A program made the position numbers and the translations under genes. From Pseudomonas proteolytica (GTDB lineage: Bacteria > Pseudomonadota > Gammaproteobacteria > Pseudomonadales > Pseudomonadaceae), in NCBI RefSeq assembly GCF_007858275.1, contig NZ_VFEV01000024.1, positions 34,756 to 98,755 on the forward strand: 64,000 nucleotides of DNA. The letters are read 5' to 3'. Below are positions 17,184-25,585 of the stretch, piece after piece (positions within the stretch are counted from its first letter, which is position 1; every line of letters begins with the position of its first letter). Below the pieces are notes generated by a model. That model saw only the letters and a list, made by a program, of their open reading frames with translations. It had not been told where the DNA came from and did no database searches.

Positions 17184-18293
17184 TCAGCCGCGAGCGATCA
17201 GCGCTGCGTCTGCGGCGACCTTCTCGGCCGCTTTGTCGCGGATCAGCTTTTCCAGCTGATCCACCAGATTGTCATTCGTCAATTTCTGCGACGGCTTGCC
17301 GTCGATGTAAATCAGGTTCGGGGTACCGCCGGTCAGGCCCACATGAGCCTCTTTGGCCTCACCTGGCCCGTTGACCACACAACCGATGACCGCGACATCC
17401 AGCGGCACCAGCAGGTCTTCCAGGCGTACTTCCAACTCGTTCATGGTTTTCACCACGTCGAAGTTCTGCCGCGAGCAGCTCGGGCAGGCAATAAAATTGA
17501 TGCCACGGGAGCGTAGATGCAGGGATTTGAGAATGTCGTAGCCGACTTTCACTTCCTCTACCGGGTCCGCCGCCAGGGAGATGCGAATGGTATCGCCAAT
17601 CCCGTCGGCCAGCAGCATACCGAGACCTACTGCAGATTTCACTGTGCCTGAACGCAAACCGCCGGCTTCAGTGATGCCCAGGTGCAACGGCTGCACGATT
17701 TCCTTGGCCAACAGGCGGTAGGCTTCTACGGCCATGAACACGTCGGAAGCCTTTACGCTGACCTTGAAGTCCTGGAAATTCAGGCGTTCAAGGTGCTCGA
17801 CGTGGCGCAGTGCGGACTCTACCAGCGCTGCCGGAGTAGGCTCGCCGTATTTCTTTTGCAGGTCTTTTTCCAGGGAACCGGCGTTGACGCCGATACGGAT
17901 CGGAATCCCGCGATCGCGGGCAGCGTCGACCACGGCACGCACTCGGTCTTCGCGGCCGATGTTGCCCGGGTTGATCCGCAGACAGTCGACGCCCAGTTCG
18001 GCTACGCGCAGAGCGATCTTGTAGTCGAAGTGAATATCGGCGACCAACGGCACCTTGACCAGTTGCTTGATGCGGCCGAAAGCTTCGGCGGCGTCCATAT
18101 CCGGCACGGAAACCCGCACGATATCGACGCCCGCAGCCTCCAGGCGGTTGATCTGGGCCACGGTGGCCGCCACATCATTGGTGTCGCTGTTGGTCATGCT
18201 CTGTACGGCGATGGGGGCATCGCCACCCACCGGCACGGAGCCAACCCAGATCTTGCGCGATACGCGACGTTTGATTGGAGATTCGCCGTGCAT
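17184..18293 (-). CDS. ispG: 4-hydroxy-3-methylbut-2-en-1-yl diphosphate synthase
   Basis: The [4Fe-4S] enzyme of the MEP isoprenoid pathway (GcpE), converting MEcPP to HMBPP. At 369 residues, with the N-terminal TIM barrel (VGGDAPIAVQSMTNSDTNDV) and the C-terminal cluster domain. The cluster ligands appear in ACPSCSRQNFD and in IGCVVNGPGEAKEA (two cysteines, then Cys, then the conserved Glu). It begins 2 nt after the rodZ-like stop codon. Confidence 0.96.
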   Translation of the reverse strand: MHGESPIKRRVSRKIWVGSVPVGGDAPIAVQSMTNSDTNDVAATVAQINRLEAAGVDIVRVSVPDMDAAEAFGRIKQLVKVPLVADIHFDYKIALRVAELGVDCLRINPGNIGREDRVRAVVDAARDRGIPIRIGVNAGSLEKDLQKKYGEPTPAALVESALRHVEHLERLNFQDFKVSVKASDVFMAVEAYRLLAKEIVQPLHLGITEAGGLRSGTVKSAVGLGMLLADGIGDTIRISLAADPVEEVKVGYDILKSLHLRSRGINFIACPSCSRQNFDVVKTMNELEVRLEDLLVPLDVAVIGCVVNGPGEAKEAHVGLTGGTPNLIYIDGKPSQKLTNDNLVDQLEKLIRDKAAEKVAADAALIARG

Positions 18294-18295
18294 GA

Positions 18296-19282
18296 CTATT
18301 GTCCCAACTTCAGGCGAGCGGTCTCGCCACTGGTGAACGGCGCCACGTCCACAGGCTGGCCGTTGTAGGCCACTTGCGCACCACGGGCAAAGCCCAGACG
18401 CAGCGTCAAAGGAGGCTTGCCGACCTGATCAAGCGTATCTCCCTTACGCTTCAAAGCACTGAACAGGACCTTGCCATTGCCATCGGTGACTTGTGTCCAG
18501 CAGTCAGCGACGTAGGTAATCTGGAGACGGCCATCGCCGGCCACACTGGCAGGCGCCTGGGCGACAGGGGCGGCTACCGTTGGCGCGACCGGGGTCGGGA
18601 CCGGAGCGGCGGGCGCCTGGGCCGCAGTGGCCGGGGCCGGGGTTGCCGGCACGGCTGGAGCCGGCGCAACGGCGGCCGGAGCCGATTCAGTGCCGGCATC
18701 GACGGGCGGTTGAGCCGCTTGCAGGTCAAGGTTGGTTCCAGCTGCGGCCTCGCCCTGGGCCACAGCCTGGTCTTCCGGCTCGTCCAGGGGGTGGATCTGG
18801 GTGGTGCCGTCGGCGCTTTCGACTTCGACATGCTCCAGGGCGTTGCTGACCAGGTCCTTGCTGCGCAGCGAGGTCTGATCCTGCCACCAGATAAAGCCAC
18901 CACCGATCACTGCAATCAGCAGCAACAGGCTGACAATTCGCAAAATAGTGTGGGAAACGCGCACCGGCTCTTCAATACGACCGAGACCGTGCACGTTGCT
19001 GCCCTGGGAATCGGTACCGGTGAACTGGTCGAATTGCTGGACCAGGATGGCCTGGTCGGTGCCCAACAGCTTAGCGTAGGCACGGATATAACCGCGGGCG
19101 AAGGTATGCCCGGGCAGTTTGTCGAACGCGCCGTTTTCCAGGTTGCCCAGGGAAGTGGTGGTCAAATTGAGCTTGAGGGCCACTTCTTCCAGTGACCAAC
19201 CATTGCTTTCGCGGGCCAGACGCAAGGTCTCGCCTGGGTTAACGCGATTAGCGGCTACAACTTCCGGGTGCGCGGCTTTCAT
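18296..19282 (-). CDS. rodZ: RodZ-like cell-shape protein (HTH plus DUF4115)
   Basis: A bitopic membrane protein linked to MreB and cell shape. The N-terminal cytoplasmic helix-turn-helix (LRLARESNGWSLEEVALKLN) spans about 20-90. One transmembrane helix is near residue 115 (ILRIVSLLLLIAVIGGGFIWW). A long Ala/Pro-rich linker follows, then a C-terminal beta domain (DCWTQVTDGNGKVLFSALKR). Two tandem ATG codons are possible. The second gives better spacing from GGAG. The start overlaps the pilF stop codon. The low-complexity linker is typical of the family. Confidence 0.88.
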   Translation of the reverse strand: MKAAHPEVVAANRVNPGETLRLARESNGWSLEEVALKLNLTTTSLGNLENGAFDKLPGHTFARGYIRAYAKLLGTDQAILVQQFDQFTGTDSQGSNVHGLGRIEEPVRVSHTILRIVSLLLLIAVIGGGFIWWQDQTSLRSKDLVSNALEHVEVESADGTTQIHPLDEPEDQAVAQGEAAAGTNLDLQAAQPPVDAGTESAPAAVAPAPAVPATPAPATAAQAPAAPVPTPVAPTVAAPVAQAPASVAGDGRLQITYVADCWTQVTDGNGKVLFSALKRKGDTLDQVGKPPLTLRLGFARGAQVAYNGQPVDVAPFTSGETARLKLGQ

Positions 19283-20040
19283 CATTGCTCCGACAGGTAT
19301 TGCTGATATTCCGGCGTACCGGGATAGAGTCGTTCTAGTTGCTGGCCAAAACGTGCGGCCTTGTCGCGTTCTTCATGAACCGTGGCCAGGCGCACACCGA
19401 GCAATAGACTACGTGCATTTTGCCCACTGAGCAGGCTAAAACGCTCGTAATAGTCACGTGCCGGCACATAATGCCTGTCTTCAAACGACAACTGGGCCAT
19501 TTCAAGCAAGGCCCGTGGCTGGCGTTGGTTCAGGTGCAGGGCTTTTTCCAGCTGCTGGCGGGCGTTTTCCCGCTGGCCAAGGCGCACAGACGTCACCCCA
19601 AGGTTCTCGAAAACCCGCGAACGTTCAGGATATAGGGTATCAGTGGCGGCCTGCTGGAAATAACCGGATGCTTGTTCATAACGTTCCTGCTGGAACAGGA
19701 AGCTGCCGTAGTTATTGAGCAGGCGCGGATCATGGGGGCGAACCGCCAGAGCCTTCTGGTAATACTGGTCGGCCAGCTCGGGCTCGGCCTGGGCCTGGAA
19801 TACCAGGGCCAGCGCCGCATTGGCGTCGGCATCCTGGTTGTCGAGGGCCAGGGCCTTTTGCAGCGGCACCTTGGCCTGCTCGCTCAACCCCTGGCGCAGG
19901 TAGCCCAGCCCCAACTGCACATAGGCAGCACGCGCTTCGTCACGGCCCTTGCCGGTTTGCAACGGGCTGTCAGAGCCCGATGAAACACAGCCAACCGAGA
20001 GGCTGGCAACAAGCAAAAGCAGCGCAAGGCGCAAGGGCAT
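19282..20040 (-). CDS. pilF: Type IV pilus biogenesis lipoprotein PilF/PilW
   Basis: Outer-membrane lipoprotein pilotin that helps PilQ secretin assemble. The 252-residue product has a signal peptide MPLRLALLLLVASLSVGC with lipobox SVGC. It is followed by about six tetratricopeptide repeats (RAAYVQLGLGYLRQG, ADANAALALVFQAQ, PRLLNNYGSFLFQQ, and so on). It lies between rlmN and rodZ, the conserved order in Pseudomonas. Confidence 0.92.
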   Translation of the reverse strand: MPLRLALLLLVASLSVGCVSSGSDSPLQTGKGRDEARAAYVQLGLGYLRQGLSEQAKVPLQKALALDNQDADANAALALVFQAQAEPELADQYYQKALAVRPHDPRLLNNYGSFLFQQERYEQASGYFQQAATDTLYPERSRVFENLGVTSVRLGQRENARQQLEKALHLNQRQPRALLEMAQLSFEDRHYVPARDYYERFSLLSGQNARSLLLGVRLATVHEERDKAARFGQQLERLYPGTPEYQQYLSEQ

Positions 20041-20052
20041 AGAGATCCTCTC

Positions 20053-21201
20053 TCAGATTCGATTCACAGCAATTTGCGGCAAATCGTCGGCGGCGTTCAG
20101 TTCACGCACGGCGATATAACGCTCGCTGCGACGGGTGCGGTCCAGCACCTGTCCGACCAATTGGCCACAGGCAGCGTCGATGTCTTCACCACGGGTGGTG
20201 CGCACAGTCACGTTGTAGCCTGCCTGGTGCAGTTGATCCTGGAAACGGCGGATGGCGTTGTTGCTCGGCCGCTCGTAGCCAGAATGGGGAAACGGGTTGA
20301 ACGGGATCAGGTTGATCTTGCACGGGGTGTTCTTGAGCAACTCGATCATCTCGACCGCGTGTTCGACCTTGTCGTTGATGTCCTTGAGCATGGTGTACTC
20401 AATGGTCAGCACGCGCTTCTCACCCAAGGTCGCCATATAACGCTGGCAAGACTCGAGCAGCATCTTAAGCGGATACTTCTTGTTGATCGGCACCAATTGG
20501 TTACGCAATGCGTCATTGGGTGCGTGCAGCGACAACGCCAGGGAGACGTCGATGTGCTTGGCCAGCTCATCGATCATCGGTACCACGCCGGAGGTCGACA
20601 GGGTCACACGGCGCTTGGAGATGCCGTAGCCCAGGTCGTCCATCATCAAATGCATGGCCGCAATCACGTTGTCGAAGTTCAGCAGCGGCTCACCCATGCC
20701 CATCATCACCACGTTGGTGATGGCACGGTCGACGGTTGCCGGGACGCTGCCAAAGGATTTGTTGGCAATCCACACCTGGCCGATGACTTCGGCGGCGGTG
20801 AGGTTGCTATTGAAGCCTTGCTTGCCGGTGGAGCAGAAACTGCAGTCCAGGGCACAGCCTGCCTGGGACGAAACGCACAAAGTGCCGCGCTTGCCCTGGG
20901 GAATGTAGACGGTCTCGACGCAACTGCCGGACGCCACGCGCACCACCCACTTACGGGTGCCGTCGCTGGAGATGTCCTCGCTGACAACCTCGGGACCACG
21001 GACCTCGGCAATAGCCTTGAGCTTGTCGCGCAGGGCCTTGCTGACGTTCGTCATGGCGTCGAAATCGTCGACGCCAAAGTGGTGAATCCACTTCATTACC
21101 TGACCGGCACGGAAACGCTTCTCCCCGATTGAGTCGAAGAATTTTTCCATTTCCTGTTGAGTCAGCCCCAGCAGGTTGGTTTTTACAGTCGATGTAGTCA
21201 T
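20053..21201 (-). CDS. rlmN: Dual-specificity 23S rRNA/tRNA adenine-C2 methyltransferase
   Basis: Radical-SAM enzyme that methylates A2503 of 23S rRNA and A37 of some tRNAs. At 382 residues. The CxxxCxxC cluster ligands are Cys116, Cys120 and Cys123 (AGCALDCSFCSTG). GMGEPLLNFDNV follows, and the C-terminal cysteine lies in EDIDAACGQL. Start and length match the family. Confidence 0.96.
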   Translation of the reverse strand: MTTSTVKTNLLGLTQQEMEKFFDSIGEKRFRAGQVMKWIHHFGVDDFDAMTNVSKALRDKLKAIAEVRGPEVVSEDISSDGTRKWVVRVASGSCVETVYIPQGKRGTLCVSSQAGCALDCSFCSTGKQGFNSNLTAAEVIGQVWIANKSFGSVPATVDRAITNVVMMGMGEPLLNFDNVIAAMHLMMDDLGYGISKRRVTLSTSGVVPMIDELAKHIDVSLALSLHAPNDALRNQLVPINKKYPLKMLLESCQRYMATLGEKRVLTIEYTMLKDINDKVEHAVEMIELLKNTPCKINLIPFNPFPHSGYERPSNNAIRRFQDQLHQAGYNVTVRTTRGEDIDAACGQLVGQVLDRTRRSERYIAVRELNAADDLPQIAVNRI

Positions 21202-21229
21202 GGATTCACCTTCACTCTTAAGCCAATGC

Positions 21230-21655
21230 TTAGCGAGTGGTTACTTCAGTAGCTGCGAAGAAGTACGAAATTTCGCGAGCAGCAGCGGCTTCGGAGTCCG
21301 AACCGTGTACAGCGTTGGCGTCGATGGAGTCAGCGAAGTCAGCACGGATGGTGCCGGCAGCAGCTTCTTTAGGGTTGGTAGCGCCCATCAGCTCACGGTT
21401 CAGAGCGATAGCGTTTTCGCCTTCCAGAACCTGTACAACAACAGGGCCGGAGATCATGAAGGCAACCAGGTCGCCGAAGAAACCACGAGCGCTGTGCTCA
21501 GCGTAGAAGCCTTCAGCTTCAGCCTTGGACAGTTGCTTGAGTTTCGAAGCTACAACCTTCAGGCCGGCTTTTTCGAAACGAGTGGTGATCTCGCCGATGA
21601 CGTTTTTTGCAACAGCGTCAGGCTTGATGATGGAGAAAGTACGTTGAACAGCCAT
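21230..21655 (-). CDS. ndk: Nucleoside diphosphate kinase
   Basis: Balances NTP and dNTP pools by phosphate transfer through a histidine intermediate. The 141-residue product starts MAVQRTFSIIKPDAVAKNVIG. The catalytic His is in NAVHGSDS near residue 117. Its GC content is slightly lower and codon use looks like that of a highly expressed gene. It has its own promoter candidate inside the isc terminator region. Confidence 0.97.
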   Translation of the reverse strand: MAVQRTFSIIKPDAVAKNVIGEITTRFEKAGLKVVASKLKQLSKAEAEGFYAEHSARGFFGDLVAFMISGPVVVQVLEGENAIALNRELMGATNPKEAAAGTIRADFADSIDANAVHGSDSEAAAAREISYFFAATEVTTR

Positions 21656-21692
21656 GGTGTAACTCCAGAAACGGTAATTTGCGAAAAATTAA

Positions 21693-21715
21693 ACCCGCGA
21701 ATTATACGCGGGTTC
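21693..21715 (-). terminator. Terminator of the isc operon overlapping a candidate ndk -10 box
   Basis: AACCCGCG and CGCGGGTT form an 8-bp stem, followed on the minus strand by TAATTTTTC. The loop read on the minus strand is a perfect TATAAT (21702-21707), about 47 nt ahead of the ndk start. A weak TTAGGC lies 18 nt further up. The same bases may therefore end isc transcription and start ndk transcription. Confidence 0.6.
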
Positions 21716-21743
21716 TTGGGTATTGCCTAACCTGCGGGGATGA

Positions 21744-21944
21744 TCAGTCTATTTCTTCTATCCAGAGCGCCTGAACTGCTTCCAACACCTTCTCGCCGCA
21801 GCGACCGGAGGTGTTGTCGAAATCAGGAAGCTCCATGATCCAGCGCTGCAGGTCGACAAAGTTGACCTTCAGCGGATCAATATCCGGCTTGGTTTCAGCC
21901 AACTCTTCAGCAATGCGCTGTACATCATTCCAGCCATAATTCAT
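21744..21944 (-). CDS. iscX: Fe-S assembly protein IscX
   Basis: A 66-residue acidic protein that binds IscS and iron and moderates cluster assembly. The family motifs YGWNDVQRIAEELAETKPDID and LPDF are clear. It is the last gene of the isc operon, 14 nt after fdx. Confidence 0.94.
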   Translation of the reverse strand: MNYGWNDVQRIAEELAETKPDIDPLKVNFVDLQRWIMELPDFDNTSGRCGEKVLEAVQALWIEEID

Positions 21945-21958
21945 GACAGCACTACCAG

Positions 21959-22300
21959 TCAGTGCGGCGCTTCGGCCGCATGGTTGAGGGAATACTTCGG
22001 AATTTCGACGGTGAGGTCTTCAGTCCCCACCTTTGCCTGACAGCTCAGGCGCGAAGTCGGTTCCAGGCCCCATGCCCTATCAAGATAGTCCTCTTCCAGC
22101 TCATCGGCCTCTTCGAGGCTATTGAAACCTTCGCGGATAATGCAGTGACAGGTGGTGCAGGCATTGACGCCACCACAGGCACTCTCAATCTCGATGTGGT
22201 TGTCATGGGCGACTTCGAGAAGGGACTTGCCGGTCTCAGCCTCCACGACCATACCGTCCGGGCAATGCTCGGCGTGTGGCAGAAAAATGACCTGCGGCAT
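21959..22300 (-). CDS. fdx: [2Fe-2S] ferredoxin of the Isc system
   Basis: A 113-residue adrenodoxin-type ferredoxin that donates electrons during cluster building on IscU. Cysteine ligands are in ACGGVNACTTCHC and in SRLSCQAKV. It sits between hscA (3 nt) and iscX. Confidence 0.95.
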   Translation of the reverse strand: MPQVIFLPHAEHCPDGMVVEAETGKSLLEVAHDNHIEIESACGGVNACTTCHCIIREGFNSLEEADELEEDYLDRAWGLEPTSRLSCQAKVGTEDLTVEIPKYSLNHAAEAPH

Positions 22301-22303
22301 CAG

Positions 22304-24166
22304 TTATTCCTCAATTTCATTCAGGTTGCGTCCCGCCAGGGCGGCTTTCACCGTCTGGTTCATACGACGGGCGGCAAAGGCATCGGTTACTTGTGAAAGG
22401 CGCTTGGTCTGTTGTTCGATGGCATAACCATCGGTGCCTTTCATCAATTCGGCCAGTTCCTGCATCTGCAGGTCGATGACCAGGCGTTCTTCAGCATCCA
22501 GAAGGCGCTCGCCGTCGGCCTCAAGGGCGCCCTGCACAGCCTCGAGAAGGCGCTGGGCATCGACTTGCTGTTCACGCAGTACACGGGCGACCTTGTCATC
22601 ACCGGCATACTGGAACGAATCCTTGAGCATCTTGGCGATTTCGCCGTCGGTCAGGCCGTAGGACGGCTTGACCTGGATACTGGCTTCAACGCCCGAGCCC
22701 AACTCACGCGCGGCCACACTGAGCAGGCCATCGGCGTCGACCTGGAAGGTCACGCGAATCTTCGCTGCACCCGCGACCATCGCCGGGATGCCGCGCAATT
22801 CAAAGCGTGCCAGGGAGCGGCAGTCGCTGATCAGCTCGCGCTCGCCTTGCAGCACATGAATCATCATGGCCGTCTGGCCATCTTTATACGTGGTGAAGTC
22901 CTGGGCGCGGGCGACGGGAATGGTGGTGTTGCGTGGAATCACCTTCTCCATCAAGCCACCCATGGTTTCCAGGCCCAGGGACAACGGAATCACGTCGAGC
23001 AGAAGCAGTTCGCCACCCTCTCGCTTGTTGCCAGCCAGGGTATCGGCCTGGATCGCAGCACCAATGGCCACCACTTGATCCGGATCGATTTCGGTCAGCG
23101 GCTGACGACCGAAGGCTTCGGCCACGGCTTCGCGAACCCGTGGCACACGGGTCGAACCGCCAACCATGACCACTGCGCCAACTTCTTCCAGCTCGATACC
23201 AGAGTCGCGCACGGCGCGACGGCAGGCTTTCAGACTACGGGCAACCATCGGCTCGATCAGCGCATCGAAGGCTTCACGGGTCAGTTGAGCCGACCATGAG
23301 CCGTAGGAAACCTCAACAGATGCAGCGTCAGTCAGGGCTTCTTTGGCCGCGCAGGCCGTTTGCAGCAGATTGCGCTGGGCGCCTGGATCGAGGTCGGCGG
23401 ACAAGCCAGCGCTGGTGATGATCCAACCGGCGATGGCGTGGTCGAAGTCGTCACCCCCCAGGGCACTGTCGCCACCGGTAGCCAGGACTTCGAAAACACC
23501 GCCAGTCAGGCGCAGGATGGAAATATCAAAAGTACCGCCACCCAGGTCGTAAATCGCGACCAGGCCTTCGGCATGCTGGTCCAGGCCATAGGCCACGGCA
23601 GCAGCGGTTGGCTCGTTGAGCAGGCGCAAGACATTGAGGCCGGCCAGTTTCGCCGCATCCTTGGTGGCTTGGCGCTGGGCATCATCGAAATATGCCGGAA
23701 CGGTGATCACCGCCCCTACCAGCTCGCCGCCCAAGGTGGTTTCGGCGCGCTGGCGCAGGACCTTGAGGATATCGGCCGACACTTCCACCGGGCTTTTCGG
23801 GCCTTGGATGGTGTCGATAAACGGCATATGGGATTCACCGCCGACAAAGCGGTACGGCAGTTGATCGCCCAATTGCTTGACGTCGGACAACCCACGCCCC
23901 ATCAAGCGCTTGACCGACAACACCGTGTTCAACGGATCGGTAGAGGCCGCGAGCCTGGCCGACTCGCCCACTTCGGTGCGGTCAGCGTGATAGCGCACGG
24001 CGGACGGCAGGATCACCTGGCCATCAGCATCGGGCAGCGGCTCGGAGAGACCGCTGCGCAGTGCGGCGACCAGTGAATTGGTAGTACCCAAGTCGATGCC
24101 AACCGCCAGGCGACGCTGGTGCGGTTGAGGACTTTGGCCGGGTTCGGCGATCTGCAGTAGAGCCAT
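22304..24166 (-). CDS. hscA: Fe-S specialised Hsp70 chaperone HscA
   Basis: Hsp70 that, with HscB, drives cluster release from IscU. At 620 residues. The nucleotide-binding domain begins with VGIDLGTTNSLVA and includes AVITVPAYFDDAQRQATKDAA, IYDLGGGTFDISIL and VVMVGGSTRVPRVREAV. The substrate domain contains the linker LLLLDVIPLSLGLETMGG. It follows hscB by about 50 nt. Confidence 0.97.
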   Translation of the reverse strand: MALLQIAEPGQSPQPHQRRLAVGIDLGTTNSLVAALRSGLSEPLPDADGQVILPSAVRYHADRTEVGESARLAASTDPLNTVLSVKRLMGRGLSDVKQLGDQLPYRFVGGESHMPFIDTIQGPKSPVEVSADILKVLRQRAETTLGGELVGAVITVPAYFDDAQRQATKDAAKLAGLNVLRLLNEPTAAAVAYGLDQHAEGLVAIYDLGGGTFDISILRLTGGVFEVLATGGDSALGGDDFDHAIAGWIITSAGLSADLDPGAQRNLLQTACAAKEALTDAASVEVSYGSWSAQLTREAFDALIEPMVARSLKACRRAVRDSGIELEEVGAVVMVGGSTRVPRVREAVAEAFGRQPLTEIDPDQVVAIGAAIQADTLAGNKREGGELLLLDVIPLSLGLETMGGLMEKVIPRNTTIPVARAQDFTTYKDGQTAMMIHVLQGERELISDCRSLARFELRGIPAMVAGAAKIRVTFQVDADGLLSVAARELGSGVEASIQVKPSYGLTDGEIAKMLKDSFQYAGDDKVARVLREQQVDAQRLLEAVQGALEADGERLLDAEERLVIDLQMQELAELMKGTDGYAIEQQTKRLSQVTDAFAARRMNQTVKAALAGRNLNEIEE

Positions 24167-24217
24167 GGTAATCAGGTCTTATCTGTCTATCAGGCGTGCA
24201 ATCTGTGCAGCACTGGG

Positions 24218-24739
24218 TTAATCGTCGAGGCGCTCTTCTAACTGGCGCACTTCGTAAGTGAGCTTGTCGAGGAACTGCATGCGCCGCATCAGGCGTTCGG
24301 CCTGTTCACGCTGCGCTGCATCATCCCAACAAGCTGCGAAGCTTTCGTTGAGCTCATCCTGGGCCACTTTCAGACGGCGCTTGAAGACCGCGACGCCAGC
24401 CAGATCGGCCTCGTCCTGCAAGTCTTCGAGTTCCTCGCGCCATTGCATCTGCTGCATCAGGAAATCAGGGTCATGGACCGTAACTTCCAGCGGCAACTCG
24501 CGACCGCCCATGGCGAGCAGGTAACGCGCGCGCTTGGGAGGGCTTTTGAGAGTCTGATAGGCTTCGTTGAGGCTGGCTGACTGCTCCAGCGCCAGGCGTT
24601 GCTCACGCTCGGAAGCGTCGGCAAAGCGGTCCGGATGCACCCCACGCGCCAATTCACGGTAGCGCGTGGCAAGCTGTTCGAGGTCCAGGCGAAAACTCGG
24701 CTGCAACTCGAATAAAGCGAAATGACAAGGAGTACCCAC
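24218..24739 (-). CDS. hscB: J-domain co-chaperone HscB
   Basis: A 173-residue co-chaperone that brings IscU to HscA. The N-terminal J domain contains HPDRFADASEREQRLALEQ, with the essential HPD. The C-terminal helical domain binds IscU. I take the GTG at 24739 (GTPCHFALFELQP) with SD GAGG inside the end of iscA. The longer frame upstream runs into iscA and is not family-like. Confidence 0.93.
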   Translation of the reverse strand: MGTPCHFALFELQPSFRLDLEQLATRYRELARGVHPDRFADASEREQRLALEQSASLNEAYQTLKSPPKRARYLLAMGGRELPLEVTVHDPDFLMQQMQWREELEDLQDEADLAGVAVFKRRLKVAQDELNESFAACWDDAAQREQAERLMRRMQFLDKLTYEVRQLEERLDD

Positions 24740-24747
24740 AAATAGCC

Positions 24748-25071
24748 TCAGATGTTGAAGCTTTCGCCGCAGCCACATTCACCGCGCACGTTGGGGTTGT
24801 TGAACTTGAAGCCTTCGTTCAACCCTTCCTTGACGAAATCGAGCTCGGTGCCGTCCAGGTAGGTCAGGCTTTTAGGGTCGATGATCACTTTCTCGCCGTG
24901 ACTTTCGAACACCTGGTCTTCCGCAACCACCTCGTCGACGAACTCCAGCACATAGGCAAGGCCGGAACAGCCCGTGGTGCGCACACCCAGACGAATCCCC
25001 TCACCTTTACCGCGCCCATCCAGGGAGCGTCGCACGTGCCGCGCAGCCGCTTCTGTCATGCTGATAGCCAT
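24748..25071 (-). CDS. iscA: A-type Fe-S carrier IscA
   Basis: A 107-residue A-type carrier for iron or clusters. Conserved cysteines are in RTTGCSGLAYVLEF and the C-terminal ECGCGESF. The start MAISMTEAAARHVRRSL is chosen over an in-frame upstream ATG by family alignment. It lies between iscU and hscB. Confidence 0.95.
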   Translation of the reverse strand: MAISMTEAAARHVRRSLDGRGKGEGIRLGVRTTGCSGLAYVLEFVDEVVAEDQVFESHGEKVIIDPKSLTYLDGTELDFVKEGLNEGFKFNNPNVRGECGCGESFNI

Positions 25072-25099
25072 CGTTGACTCCTTACTCGTCGCCAAATGC

Positions 25100-25486
25100 T
25101 TAGATCAAGCCTTTCTTCTGCTTGTAGTCGCGAACGGCCGCCTTGATGGCGTCTTCGGCGAGTACCGAGCAGTGAATTTTCACTGGCGGCAGGGCCAGTT
25201 CTTCGGCCAGCTGAGTGTTCTTGATGGTCTCTGCTTCATCCAGAGTCTTGCCTTTCATCCACTCGGTCGCCAGGGAGCTGGAGGCGATGGCCGAACCGCA
25301 GCCATAGGTCTTGAACTTGGCATCTTCGATGATGCCCTGCTCGTTGACCTTGATCTGCAGGCGCATGACGTCGCCGCACGCCGGAGCGCCGACCATGCCG
25401 GTGCCGACATCAGGATCTTCCGCGTCCATCTTGCCGACGTTGCGCGGGTTTTCGTAGTGGTCGATGACCTTTTCGCTGTAAGCCAT
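25100..25486 (-). CDS. iscU: Fe-S cluster scaffold IscU
   Basis: A 128-residue scaffold on which [2Fe-2S] clusters are built. Cys residues are in GAPACGDVM, KTYGCGSAIASSS and KIHCSVLAEDAI. The HscA-recognition motif LPPVK precedes the third. Start MAYSEKVIDHYENPRNVG. Confidence 0.97.
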   Translation of the reverse strand: MAYSEKVIDHYENPRNVGKMDAEDPDVGTGMVGAPACGDVMRLQIKVNEQGIIEDAKFKTYGCGSAIASSSLATEWMKGKTLDEAETIKNTQLAEELALPPVKIHCSVLAEDAIKAAVRDYKQKKGLI

Positions 25487-25585
25487 GGTACTCAATCCTC
25501 ACTCATCAGGGCCGCTCTGGAACCCTGTAGAAACGCCTGCGTTTTCCGCCACGTTCCTACAGAGCTTGGGTGGCGGCTTCTATAT

